Assembly (NCBI GenBank): GCA_034112445.1
Contig: JAWUVI010000017.1
Coordinates: 67,252 to 131,251, forward strand
Direction of reading: 5' to 3'
Length of the DNA: 64,000 bases
Source of the DNA: Pelagadaptatus sp034112445
GTDB taxonomy: Bacteria; Pseudomonadota; Gammaproteobacteria; Pseudomonadales; Cellvibrionaceae
The stretch's first letter is position 1. Every line of letters begins with the position of its first letter. The position numbers were made by a program, and so were the translations under genes. The notes under the pieces are model-generated. The model saw only the letters and a list, made by a program, of their open reading frames with translations. It was not told the origin of the DNA and ran no database searches. This document shows positions 44,601-52,038 of the stretch, in pieces.

Positions 44601-45282
44601 GTTATCGATCATGCAACAAGCGGGCACAGACTTACCTTATAAAATTGTATTTATGGATTGCCAGATGCCTGAAATGGACGGTTACGAAACCACCGAAGCT
44701 ATTCGCCAAGGGCGTGCGGGTGAACATAATATTTCAGTGCCTATAGTGGCTATGACCGCCAATGCAATGAAAGGAGACAGGGAAAAATGTTTAGCCTCAG
44801 GTATGGATGATTATTTAAGTAAGCCAATAAACCCTGATGCAATTGAGGAGCAATTAGTTCATTGGTTGTTACCGCAAAGAAAAGCTCACAGCAAAGATCT
44901 ATCGACACCTGAAGTTTCGGCTAGGCCTATGCCTGATGTTATTGTCTGGGATAAGGATAAAGCGTTAAATCGAGTTAAAAATAAGTCAGAACGCCTGCTT
45001 ATCTTAGTTAAGATGGCGTTAACGAACATCCCTGAGATGCTGTTGAAATTGGAAGTCGACTTAACTGATTTAAACTACGAGGGCATTGCCTATTTTGCCC
45101 ACAGTATTAAAGGTGTGGCCGGCAACTTGAGCGCTGAACAGTTGATGCAAATAGCGGCTGAATTAGAGGAGGCGGCCAAGCTACCTGATCAGGATATGGT
45201 GCTCTCTGGGGCAGAACAATTAAAACAAAGTTTTGAAACCTTAGCCATTGAGTTTGAGGGTTTCAGTAAAGAGTATTCTTAA
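41647..45282 (+). CDS. hybrid sensor histidine kinase with PAS, two receivers and Hpt
   Basis: 1211 residues. Transmembrane helix about 18-40, periplasmic dCache-like sensor to about 330, second helix about 332-354, HAMP, PAS with PAC (about 420-540), HisKA with MSHEIRTPMNGILGML (His563), ATPase with NLTGNAIKFT and GGTGLGLAI, receiver 1 (Asp852 in AFIDMEMPIMDG), receiver 2 (Asp1004 in FMDCQMPEMDG) and a C-terminal Hpt domain (His1152 in FAHSIKGVAGN). BarA/TorS-like phosphorelay. ATG at 41647. No cognate regulator is adjacent; the ligand is unknown. Confidence 0.93.
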   Translation: MSNTTASSRKGSLRNQLVAWLLLTSLVPLLIVSVLSYQLASDSLHKLALEKIETTAVDYVAFIENWFDYRIMDVERMSKSPVSSMLLTSLNEGVSDSGLPIANYVKSVDWEYRAGYLRDFFSNQMSSYDFIYDLFLIDEHGEILFTLAKESDLGTNLYKGEYANTLFAKTARHSFISEKTAFSDFEFYAASNDLLSAFFCTPIFSDTGEKIGVFAMQVRLDRVQSYLQKNQSKSESHYVVGTDGLMRTAVNNEQDDVLVKQISTPIFHEWLSSNKGLKQSDDFNGETKVGYLGPDGYSVIGISKPITVADVEWLLVNEIDESAVLAPAKQLAFTVAVIFLLISGLIVFFAFRLSYRLTQPLSQLADASRAVAQGKQNQQVTVKANNEVGHLADTFNDMLLARQKFEQILKDNHAQLELVIRGAAIGTWDWNIITNGIVFNERWAEMLGYTLESLSPVSLDTWNRLSHPEDLMASDTQLEEYLSGKRQNYEAEVRMKHRLGHWVWILDAGKVVERDANGKPTRMIGTHLDITERKQTELDLLTAKEQAEAGAKSKSEFLASMSHEIRTPMNGILGMLGLLSRGRLDSTQEHQVRLATTSAQSLLTLINDILDFSKIEAGKLDIEVIDFDLVEMLGDFAEFEAQKAQEKGVEFILDLTGINQSMARGDPGRVRQILSNLTGNAIKFTQAGEVIIRARVQDAGTGLLFSCDIQDTGIGIAVEKQKRVFDSFDQVDASTTRKYGGTGLGLAIAKQLCELMDGELTVTSEEGVGSCFSFTLRLQKSAQSKLVIPKTDIAGVPFLVVDDNAMHQSVLSHQLESWGAEVVVAGSGAQAMDVLAQRQQSNKPAFKAAFIDMEMPIMDGESLGRSIRKDEQHSCMALILMTSIAKRVDLQKLLTIGFNTCFPKPATLSDLSGALELVMQSQNKTAAIENVSTPESTAFQVNLYEWPTDTRVLVVEDNYINQVVVQGVFEDFGLQCDLASNGLEALSIMQQAGTDLPYKIVFMDCQMPEMDGYETTEAIRQGRAGEHNISVPIVAMTANAMKGDREKCLASGMDDYLSKPINPDAIEEQLVHWLLPQRKAHSKDLSTPEVSARPMPDVIVWDKDKALNRVKNKSERLLILVKMALTNIPEMLLKLEVDLTDLNYEGIAYFAHSIKGVAGNLSAEQLMQIAAELEEAAKLPDQDMVLSGAEQLKQSFETLAIEFEGFSKEYS

Positions 45283-45406
45283 CAGTACTTATATTTTAAA
45301 CAGCGAATAGAGTTTTACTGTGAATGTTCTTCACTTCGAGTTGACGCTTTGTCGAGAAACGGCCATCAACAGGCACAACATATAGAGACCTTGTAAGAGA
45401 GGGGGC

Positions 45407-45551
45407 ATGAAATATATAACGAAAGTAATATCGGCTATCACAATGTTGTGCCTTAATGCTCATCAATAATACTGATTGGATAGGCTTCGGTCCCTATTTC
45501 CATGAGGCCCTTGACAGTTTCAATCATGCACCCCTAAAAAATCGAAGATAA
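45407..45551 (+). pseudogene. possible small exported protein broken by a frameshift
   Basis: ATG at 45407 follows AGAGAGGGGG, a strong ribosome binding site. It encodes a signal-peptide-like MKYITKVISAITMLCLNAHQ and then stops at 45467-45469. In the next frame (+1) the sequence continues open as TDWIGFGPYFHEALDSFNHA to a TAA at 45549-45551, just before the SDR ATG. A single base change would join them. It may be a relic, a sequencing error, or chance. Confidence 0.35.
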
Positions 45552-45554
45552 TGT

Positions 45555-46355
45555 ATGAAGGTTGTTTTAATTACCGGCGCTTCTTCTGGATTTGGTAAAA
45601 GCATAGCCGTGCATTTAGCCTCGTTAGGTCACACCGTTTTTGGTACCAGTCGCTCACAAAAAGAGTCTTTCGCTGGTGTCACCATGTTGCCATTGGATGT
45701 AACTGATGACGAGTCGGTACATGAATTGGTAAAGCAGGTTATCGCTCAAGCAGGCAAGATCGATGTACTGATTAACAACGCTGGTGTTGGTCTGTGTGGT
45801 TCTATTGAAGATACGTCTATAGAAGAGGCACGTTGGCAAATGGAAACCAATTTCTTCGGGCCTGTGCGCATGGTAAAAGCGGTGCTACCACACATGCGTG
45901 AGCAAGGCGCTGGCCGTATTATAAAAATTGGTTCTTTAGCCGGGCAGTTAGCATTACCTTATCAACCGTTTTATTCCACCAGTAAATTTGCGATAGCCGG
46001 TTTTAATGAGGTTCTTAGATTAGAACTGGCAGGCAGTGGCATCGATTCAACGATGATAGAACCAGGTGATTTTGCCACAGGGTTTACGGCCGCCAGAGTG
46101 TTTAGTGAACAAGCCAAAAGTGGTTTGCATGCAGAGCAGTTAGAAAGGGTTGTGGGTATTTATGAGCGGGATGAAATAGGCGGTGCGTCACCGCAGTTAT
46201 TGGCCAAGCTTTGTGCACGCATCATTGAGTCAAAAAAAGTACAGCCTCGTTATAGTGTTGGCCGTATGGATCAACGGTTTGGGCTATTGCTAAAACGCTG
46301 GATTCCGCACAGCTGGATGGAAAAACTTATGCTGTATATATATCAAATAAAATAA
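45555..46355 (+). CDS. short-chain dehydrogenase/reductase
   Basis: 266 residues of the classical SDR fold. Cofactor motif TGASSGFGKSIA, the NNAGVG block, catalytic Ser in KIGSLAGQ, and Tyr/Lys in YSTSKFA. Substrate unknown; the C-terminus (LLKRWIPHSWMEKLMLYIYQ) is hydrophobic. Convergent with the GST-like gene, overlapping it by 13 bp. Confidence 0.9.
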   Translation: MKVVLITGASSGFGKSIAVHLASLGHTVFGTSRSQKESFAGVTMLPLDVTDDESVHELVKQVIAQAGKIDVLINNAGVGLCGSIEDTSIEEARWQMETNFFGPVRMVKAVLPHMREQGAGRIIKIGSLAGQLALPYQPFYSTSKFAIAGFNEVLRLELAGSGIDSTMIEPGDFATGFTAARVFSEQAKSGLHAEQLERVVGIYERDEIGGASPQLLAKLCARIIESKKVQPRYSVGRMDQRFGLLLKRWIPHSWMEKLMLYIYQIK

Positions 46356-47536
46356 CTGTCCGAATTAGGTTGGAGATTTATTGGTGCTACATCCGTAATC
46401 AATTTACGCTCCTGATCTTCTAATGAATTCCAGCGTGACACGAGTTCACGCCAGCTGGCTACCTGAAATGATTTGGCTACGGACCGAAAAGGTTTGCCGT
46501 CTACTTCACCATCGTATAGCGCTTCATTGTGATCAAAAGCTTGCTCATTAAATAAACGCTGGCCTTGCTTATAGTGTTTCTCATAAGCGTTTTCATTTTG
46601 TTGCATTAGCGGAATAAATACTCGCTGGATTTCGTCCAGTAACGGTTTAATGGATGTGTCTAAAACAAGCTTATGGTCTTCGGGTTGTGGAAATTTTCCT
46701 GCTCGAATATTGACTAGCCATTGATACGTGCTGGGAGCATTTTGTTGAATGTAATTTGCCGCGCAGGGATCAGCTAGGTTCATAGCCAGTTGACCATAAA
46801 TACTGGCGTCGGCCAAAGTAAATCGTCCTCCCAATAAATAATCTCTCTGAGATAGTATGCTTTCAAGAGCGCTTAGTAATCGATCGAAAGCGTCTTCAAG
46901 CAGGCTGTGGGTTTCAGGGAATCCTTCTCTTACGGGAGGTTGCAGAGAAGGGGGTAAATCATTGATAGTAAAACCATCCGGCGCACTGCTAAATAAATAG
47001 GGTAGACGCCTTACCTGGCGAGGTGGGAACTGTTTTTCTATCTCACCAGTCAATGGCCCCAATAGCTTTTTAAATTCTGCCGCAAGCCGTTTGCCTGCTG
47101 TATTGGTTTTTGCCGATTTTTTCCAGCGCATGTGATGCGCCATGTACAAGCCAAAATCATCAGCGTATTCATCAATTAAGGCGACGACAAATTCTATTGA
47201 GTGATCGGTGAAGGTGGCGAGTTTAAGATTTTTTGCGGCCTGAGATTTATCCAGCCAATGGGCGAATGCGGTCGAGTCGTAATAGGCATTGTTCTTGTCG
47301 TCAAACATAAATGGCACTAGAGGTAATTCATCCAGAGCACTCATTATTGGCCAAGTGATTTTTGTCCAGCCTTTGGTTAATGCTTTAACTCTTAGCTGCG
47401 AGGCTAAGGCTTTAAAAAATCCACCGTCTTGCGGCTGGTAAACAATTGGGATATTACAATAGCGCAGACAGGACTCAGTTTTTAAATAGAAAGGCGAGAG
47501 CTCAGAGCCCCAGAGAGTATAATACGGTTTTTTCAT
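46343..47536 (-). CDS. glutathione S-transferase-family protein, long form
   Basis: 397 residues, almost twice the size of a normal GST. An N-terminal thioredoxin-like fold (YTLWGSELSPFYLKTESCLRYC, LVPFMFDDKNNAYYDSTAFAHWL) is followed by an alpha-helical GST C domain (about 190-280, DYLLGGRFTLADASIYGQL) and a further approximately 110-residue C-terminal extension of unknown function. A catalytic Ser/Cys could lie in the first helix. ATG at 47536. Confidence 0.8.
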   Translation of the reverse strand: MKKPYYTLWGSELSPFYLKTESCLRYCNIPIVYQPQDGGFFKALASQLRVKALTKGWTKITWPIMSALDELPLVPFMFDDKNNAYYDSTAFAHWLDKSQAAKNLKLATFTDHSIEFVVALIDEYADDFGLYMAHHMRWKKSAKTNTAGKRLAAEFKKLLGPLTGEIEKQFPPRQVRRLPYLFSSAPDGFTINDLPPSLQPPVREGFPETHSLLEDAFDRLLSALESILSQRDYLLGGRFTLADASIYGQLAMNLADPCAANYIQQNAPSTYQWLVNIRAGKFPQPEDHKLVLDTSIKPLLDEIQRVFIPLMQQNENAYEKHYKQGQRLFNEQAFDHNEALYDGEVDGKPFRSVAKSFQVASWRELVSRWNSLEDQERKLITDVAPINLQPNSDSYFI

Positions 47537-47606
47537 GGGGCTCCAAAATCCGAAGGGTATCAGGTTATTATGTTCTAAATTGACCTTCTATTATGCAGGC
47601 GGGTCT

Positions 47607-48404
47607 TTAGTGAGGGACGTCCTTCGATCCAGCAGCGGCAACTTGGCCACCATCAAGAACGAGCGTATTACCTGTCATCCACGCAGTGGCGCGCGACGAT
47701 AAGTAAATCGCAGCGCCAGCGGCATCTTTTGCGTCACCCATGCGGCCTCGCGGTAAGTTAGACGTTAGCTTGTCATGCAGAGCTTTGTCATTAGCCATAA
47801 ACGCGGTCATATTGCTTGGAAAAAATCCCGGAGCAATAGCATTCACATTGATGTTGTCTGGAGCCAAGTCAGAAGATAAATGCTTGGTTAAATGAATGAC
47901 CGCCGCTTTACTAGAGCTATACGAATAAGTTTCCATGCCAGGATTGGTGAGTCCATTAACGGAAGCAATGTTAATGACTCGAGCAGGGTTCTCCTGAGTA
48001 GCGGCACTCTTTAATGCCGGCAATAATTGCTGAGTTAAAAAGAACAATGACTTAACGTTTAAATCCATGACCTTATCCCAGTTTGCCTCAGTAAAGTCTT
48101 CGATTTTAGCGCCCCAAGAAGCGCCGGCATTGTTAATTAAAATATCAATTTTGCCTTCACGTTTTTTAATTTCATCTGCAAACGCTAGCACGCCTTCGTG
48201 ACTCGATAGATCAGAGCGAATAGCAATGCATTCGCCAAGGGCGCCTAATGTTTCTTGCGCGGCTTTCAGTTCGGCTTCTTTGCGGGCAGTAATGTAAACC
48301 TTGGCACCGTTTTCAAGTAGGCCTTGAGCCATCATGGCACCAATGCCGCGAGAACCACCGGTAATGACCGCTATTTTTCCGGCTACATCAAATAAATTTT
48401 TCAT
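47607..48404 (-). CDS. short-chain dehydrogenase/reductase, RhlG-like
   Basis: About 265 residues. TGGSRGIG cofactor loop, NNAGAS, catalytic Ser in INIASVNG, Tyr/Lys in YSYSSSKAAV and the terminal LDGGQ. Similar to 3-oxoacyl-ACP reductase and to RhlG. I chose the ATG at 48404 because AGTGAG lies at good spacing; in-frame ATG 48410 and GTG 48416 are alternatives. Substrate uncertain. Confidence 0.85.
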   Translation of the reverse strand: MKNLFDVAGKIAVITGGSRGIGAMMAQGLLENGAKVYITARKEAELKAAQETLGALGECIAIRSDLSSHEGVLAFADEIKKREGKIDILINNAGASWGAKIEDFTEANWDKVMDLNVKSLFFLTQQLLPALKSAATQENPARVINIASVNGLTNPGMETYSYSSSKAAVIHLTKHLSSDLAPDNINVNAIAPGFFPSNMTAFMANDKALHDKLTSNLPRGRMGDAKDAAGAAIYLSSRATAWMTGNTLVLDGGQVAAAGSKDVPH

Positions 48405-48474
48405 GGGCATGCTCACTTTAAAATGATTAAAAATGTTGAGGTTAAACTTATCTTAGGTCTACAAAAATGTACAT

Positions 48475-48487
48475 GACATGGCATGTC
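48475..48487. promoter_or_regulatory. 13-bp palindrome upstream of the RhlG-like gene
   Basis: GACATGGCATGTC is a perfect palindrome (odd centre), about 70 bp upstream of the SDR start. It is a possible operator. The stretch 48488-48687 holds no other clear element. Confidence 0.4.
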
Positions 48488-48687
48488 TAGGTGATGCATA
48501 AGGTTAATATTTTTGTCAGTTCAGGTTTATTGAAGCAGCAAAAAAATTGCTGTGAAATAGCATTAAAATTAGGACGCGGATTCTAATTTTTCTAAATATG
48601 ATCATTACAGACGCTAGAGGCTCAAGTTAAAAAATAGCGTTTACATTATAAAAATACCAATACTAAAAATTAAGACACAACAAAAAA

Positions 48688-48710
48688 AGTTCTAACACGA
48701 AGTTAGAGCT
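48688..48710 (-). terminator. Rho-independent terminator facing left
   Basis: On the minus strand AGCTCTAAC, loop TTCGT, GTTAGAACT, then a run of seven T (A run at 48682-48688 on the plus strand). This is a textbook terminator for a minus-strand transcript, yet no minus-strand gene is annotated between 48711 and the SMP-30-like gene at 49421. Confidence 0.7.
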
Positions 48711-48733
48711 CTTAATTAAAATGGGTATTATTT

Positions 48734-48838
48734 ATGAGTATTATATCAAGTAACAAAAATGTCATATCTAAGCGTAAAATGAGCGTTCTCGTAGCGATTC
48801 TTGTTATGGGTTATTTATTATTTGTAATCGCAAGTTAA
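48734..48838 (+). CDS. possible 34-residue single-pass membrane peptide
   Basis: A short frame, ATG 48734 to TAA 48836. It starts with a polar, basic stretch (SIISSNKNVISKRKMS) and ends with one hydrophobic helix (VLVAILVMGYLLFVIAS), the layout of small membrane peptides. A GGG lies eight bases upstream; not a strong ribosome binding site. It is shorter than automatic gene finders accept. Confidence 0.45.
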   Translation: MSIISSNKNVISKRKMSVLVAILVMGYLLFVIAS

Positions 48839-48850
48839 TTGCTTATAAAA

Positions 48851-48903
48851 AGGTTGGAGTGCAGCAACTAGAATTAATACAAATTAATTCTCACTCCTGC
48901 CTT
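48851..48903 (+). other. compound hairpin region after the small frame
   Basis: Nested inverted repeats: an inner perfect one GAATTAAT-ACAA-ATTAATTC (48871-48890) and an outer GGAGTG/CACTCC with AGG/CCT (48851-48853 / 48901-48903) around it. It could fold as one long hairpin. No T run follows, so it does not look like a standard terminator. Confidence 0.45.
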
Positions 48904-49046
48904 ATATGAAACGGTTGACGTCCCATATTTCTAATGACTATTGATGTCCCTCTTTGATTTTTTCGGTGTAGGCAGACTAAAAATATAGTTTCTCACGCCT
49001 TATTTTGTTATTTTCACATCCCTTTACATAAACTGAGTCTCATTCA

Positions 49047-49391
49047 TTGAATAAAGAACCTATTTTGATGCTGGCCGATATTGCCAGTGAGGCCCATGCC
49101 CGAATTCAGCAAGACTTTCTGCATATTGATCCGGTTATCGGGGTTAGCCGCAGCATGAGAAAAAGTGGTATTCCCGCTGACGCTATGACCATTGATTGTC
49201 TTAAAACCGGTAAGAGAATCATTATAATTTTGCATGATAAGGAGGCTGATATTATTCGCTATCAGTTTTCTTACAAAGATAAAGATCCGGGCAGCGAGTA
49301 CGAAGTTATGTCGCTTAATGATGCGACCTCACAAACCTTTTACGATTGGATTAGTCACTATTTTTCCACGTCAGATAAAGATGAACAATAA
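49047..49391 (+). CDS. hypothetical protein, about 110 residues
   Basis: Not recognised. A mixed alpha/beta sequence: HARIQQDFLHIDPVIGVSR, AMTIDCLKTGKRIIIILHDK, IIRYQFSYKDKDPG, and a charged C-terminus. The frame starts at a TTG (49047) with the first ATG at 49068; neither has a clear ribosome binding site. A single gene converging with the SMP-30-like gene. Confidence 0.65.
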   Translation: MNKEPILMLADIASEAHARIQQDFLHIDPVIGVSRSMRKSGIPADAMTIDCLKTGKRIIIILHDKEADIIRYQFSYKDKDPGSEYEVMSLNDATSQTFYDWISHYFSTSDKDEQ

Positions 49392-49420
49392 TCCGTCATA
49401 TTTTACTGCTTGAGCTGTAT

Positions 49421-50494
49421 TTATTTATTAATTCGCGCTAAAAATGGCGCGACTAAACTGCTGATATAAATACCATTATCGGTTTCATAAGCGCCCGTTG
49501 TTAAAGGGTAATTAGCTGCAGGATCTTGCAGGTTTTCAAGCACTTCACCATCCTCTGAGATGGCTAAAATATGGCCGTAAAATTTGGCTTTGGGACGAAC
49601 AAAGCTCGGTAGCCGTTGCACGACTTTTCTTAACCAAGGTTTGGCCGCGAGTTTATCGAGTAACGCAATTCGAGGTGAGGTAAACCCTAACCAAAACTTA
49701 CCGTCTTTACCGGCCGTGATGTTGTCGGGAAAGCCCGGTAAGTTGTCTAAAATAATTTCAGATTGACCTTGTTTATTACCTGCAAGCCAGTACTTCCATA
49801 CACGATATTCTGACGTTTCATTAACCAAAATAAATTGATTATTAGGATCGGCGGTAACGCCATTGGCAAAACTTAAACCGGTCATAATGACACGGCTAGC
49901 GCCAGTGCTTGGGTTGTATTCAATTACTCGTCCGGTGTAGCCGTGCTCGAGAATATCCACCAAACTGGCTTTGTAGGTACTGCCGTAAGCTTTGGCAGAA
50001 AAACGGGCGGTTGAGTCGCTGATATAAAGATTACCATTGCCCGCTAGGACTAAATCGTTGGCGTAGAGCAGGGGCTTACCATCAACTTCAGATAATTTTT
50101 TAGTGAGAACCCCGTCGGCACTTAAATGAAATACGCCTTCAAACGCATCGGCAATCCAAAAGTCATTATTATTACCTTGTGTGATGCCTAATGGCCTCCC
50201 GGGTAATTTTACCCAAGCCGTGCCTTCTTGTTGGTTGGGTTGCCAGCGAATGATCCAACCTTGATCGGTGGTGGCATAAACCACGCCATGGGCGTCTACA
50301 AGAACACCTTCAGGGCCGGTGTAGTCAGCCATTGTAAGCACATCAAAGTCTTGCAGTGCGGTATTGGTGGCATAGTCGCCTTCATAGCTAGGCGCTTGTG
50401 GGGCGTTCCAGCTTATAGGTTCTACTGCCACGGGCCACAGCACAAAATAAAGTAAAAATGCGGTAACTATAGTTGCTGTAGTTTTTAAAATCAT
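49421..50494 (-). CDS. SMP-30/strictosidine synthase-like beta-propeller protein
   Basis: 357 residues. One N-terminal membrane anchor (about 5-22), then a six-bladed propeller of the gluconolactonase/strictosidine-synthase superfamily: GPEGVLVDAHGVVYATT, NDLVLAGNGNLYISDST, LSFANGVTADPNNQFILVNETS, LPGFPDNITAGKDGKFWLGF. Probably an anchored hydrolase or lactonase; the substrate is unknown. It lies just downstream of an AraC regulator. Confidence 0.88.
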   Translation of the reverse strand: MILKTTATIVTAFLLYFVLWPVAVEPISWNAPQAPSYEGDYATNTALQDFDVLTMADYTGPEGVLVDAHGVVYATTDQGWIIRWQPNQQEGTAWVKLPGRPLGITQGNNNDFWIADAFEGVFHLSADGVLTKKLSEVDGKPLLYANDLVLAGNGNLYISDSTARFSAKAYGSTYKASLVDILEHGYTGRVIEYNPSTGASRVIMTGLSFANGVTADPNNQFILVNETSEYRVWKYWLAGNKQGQSEIILDNLPGFPDNITAGKDGKFWLGFTSPRIALLDKLAAKPWLRKVVQRLPSFVRPKAKFYGHILAISEDGEVLENLQDPAANYPLTTGAYETDNGIYISSLVAPFLARINK

Positions 50495-50512
50495 GAAAAT
50501 GTCCCGTTGAGA

Positions 50513-51517
50513 TTATTTTTGATTTTGCGCACGGAAGTCTTTGGGGGTAAGACCAGTCCATTGTTTAAAGGCTCTGGAAAAAACTCGGGGCTCACTAAAA
50601 TCCATTCGTAACGCAATTTCAGTAATACTTAAACTGCGATTGAGTAAAAGTTTAATGGCTAAGTCATTACGCAGGTTGTTTTTTATTTGTTGGTAACTGG
50701 TGCCTTCGGCGGATAATTTTCGGCGTAGAGTTTGTTGGCTGATGCCCAGATTTTTACACAGATCTTCGGCTATGGGCATAGCTAACGACTCGCTATTTTT
50801 ACTTTGTAGTAACTGATTGATACGAGCGGTTAAGCTGGTGTCTTCGCCGGGAATAGTCAGTAGATCAATGGGCGCTCGACGCAGAAAAACTTCGAGTTCA
50901 CGTTTGCTTTTTATCAGTGGCTGCTCAAGGTAATGCTTATGAAAAACCAAACGGTTGTATTTGCTTTTTGTGTAAGTTGGGCAGCGAAACAAAAGATTGA
51001 ATTCCATTGGATCGAGAGGCGTGTAATTAATGTAGGTAGCCTGTAATTTTATCGGTTTACCGATAAACCAACTGGCAAATCTATGCCAAATAACCAGCCA
51101 ATATTCAATATAGAAGTGCTCAAAATCAAGTTCAGGTCGGCGAAATTCGGTGGTGAAATAAACGTGGTCGCCTTCGTATTCAAGCGACATTTTGACCTCA
51201 TTAGTGATTTGATTGTAAAACCGGATACCGTTTACAAACAGCTCTTCCAGCGTTTCGCAATAAGATACCCAATCGGCCATCAAGCCAAATGTACCAGCTT
51301 TGATGGGGAACTCGGTAAAGCCCATAAATTCGTCGTTCATCTCTAGGGCAATAGAACCATAAAGCTTAGCTACTAAGTCGACATGAATTCTGGCTTTCGG
51401 GTCGTTGAGTGGTTTTTCAGGGATACGAGCTTGTCGCAATAAGTGCTTGGTGTTTAAACCCTTGGCGCGGGCGCCACCAAGAGCGGATTTAATATAATGG
51501 GTTCCTATACTGGCCAC
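50513..51517 (-). CDS. AraC-family transcriptional regulator
   Basis: 334 residues. An N-terminal arabinose-binding-like domain of the type common in Pseudomonas OruR-like regulators is followed by a C-terminal AraC helix-turn-helix pair (ISQQTLRRKLSAEGTSYQQI; SITEIALRMDFSEPRVFSRA, then WTGLTPKDFR). The start is a GTG at 51517 that follows the TAA of the flavodoxin-like gene without a gap, so the genes are translationally linked. The regulator, the flavodoxin-like gene and the propeller gene 18 bp downstream may form a unit. Confidence 0.92.
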   Translation of the reverse strand: MASIGTHYIKSALGGARAKGLNTKHLLRQARIPEKPLNDPKARIHVDLVAKLYGSIALEMNDEFMGFTEFPIKAGTFGLMADWVSYCETLEELFVNGIRFYNQITNEVKMSLEYEGDHVYFTTEFRRPELDFEHFYIEYWLVIWHRFASWFIGKPIKLQATYINYTPLDPMEFNLLFRCPTYTKSKYNRLVFHKHYLEQPLIKSKRELEVFLRRAPIDLLTIPGEDTSLTARINQLLQSKNSESLAMPIAEDLCKNLGISQQTLRRKLSAEGTSYQQIKNNLRNDLAIKLLLNRSLSITEIALRMDFSEPRVFSRAFKQWTGLTPKDFRAQNQK

Positions 51518-51973
51518 TTAAAAAACGCCCATGGCTAATCCGCAAGCCATAGTTTGTCCCAACTCATTTGCCTGTTGTAAATATTCAGGGGTGATTTCAC
51601 CCTTGGCGATTAATGGATCCATTACTTTTTTCATGGGGTAACCTTTGAGAATTCGATCGCATTCTCTTACGGCATTGGTGCCGTCATTGCCTGCCGAAAT
51701 AAATAAAGCGTAGGGTCTGTTCAATTCGTAGGGTTCTGCGGGGTAATAGGTTCGGTCGTAAAAATCTTTTAAGGCGCCGCTCATGTAGCCAAAGTTTTCT
51801 GGTGTCCCAAATAAAATAGCGTCGCTCCAAATTAGATCGTCTAAGGTTCCATCTTTGGCCATGATCAATCGTGACTCAACTTCCTTTTCGGCGTGCGCTC
51901 CACACAGCACAGCCTGAGCCAGTTGGCCTGTGTTACCGCTTTGGGTGTGATAAAGGATGAGTAAATGTTTCAT
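51518..51973 (-). CDS. flavodoxin-family FMN-binding protein
   Basis: 151 residues. FMN phosphate loop ILYHTQSGNTGQLA and the FGTPENFGYMSGALKDFYDR segment match NAD(P)H-dependent FMN reductases of the flavodoxin superfamily. ATG at 51973. Directly upstream of, and abutting, the AraC gene. Confidence 0.87.
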   Translation of the reverse strand: MKHLLILYHTQSGNTGQLAQAVLCGAHAEKEVESRLIMAKDGTLDDLIWSDAILFGTPENFGYMSGALKDFYDRTYYPAEPYELNRPYALFISAGNDGTNAVRECDRILKGYPMKKVMDPLIAKGEITPEYLQQANELGQTMACGLAMGVF

Positions 51974-52038
51974 AAGGCTTTATTAAGCTCTCGATGTTTC
52001 TACTACTTATAGCCTATTCATAATAACTCATTTATAGC

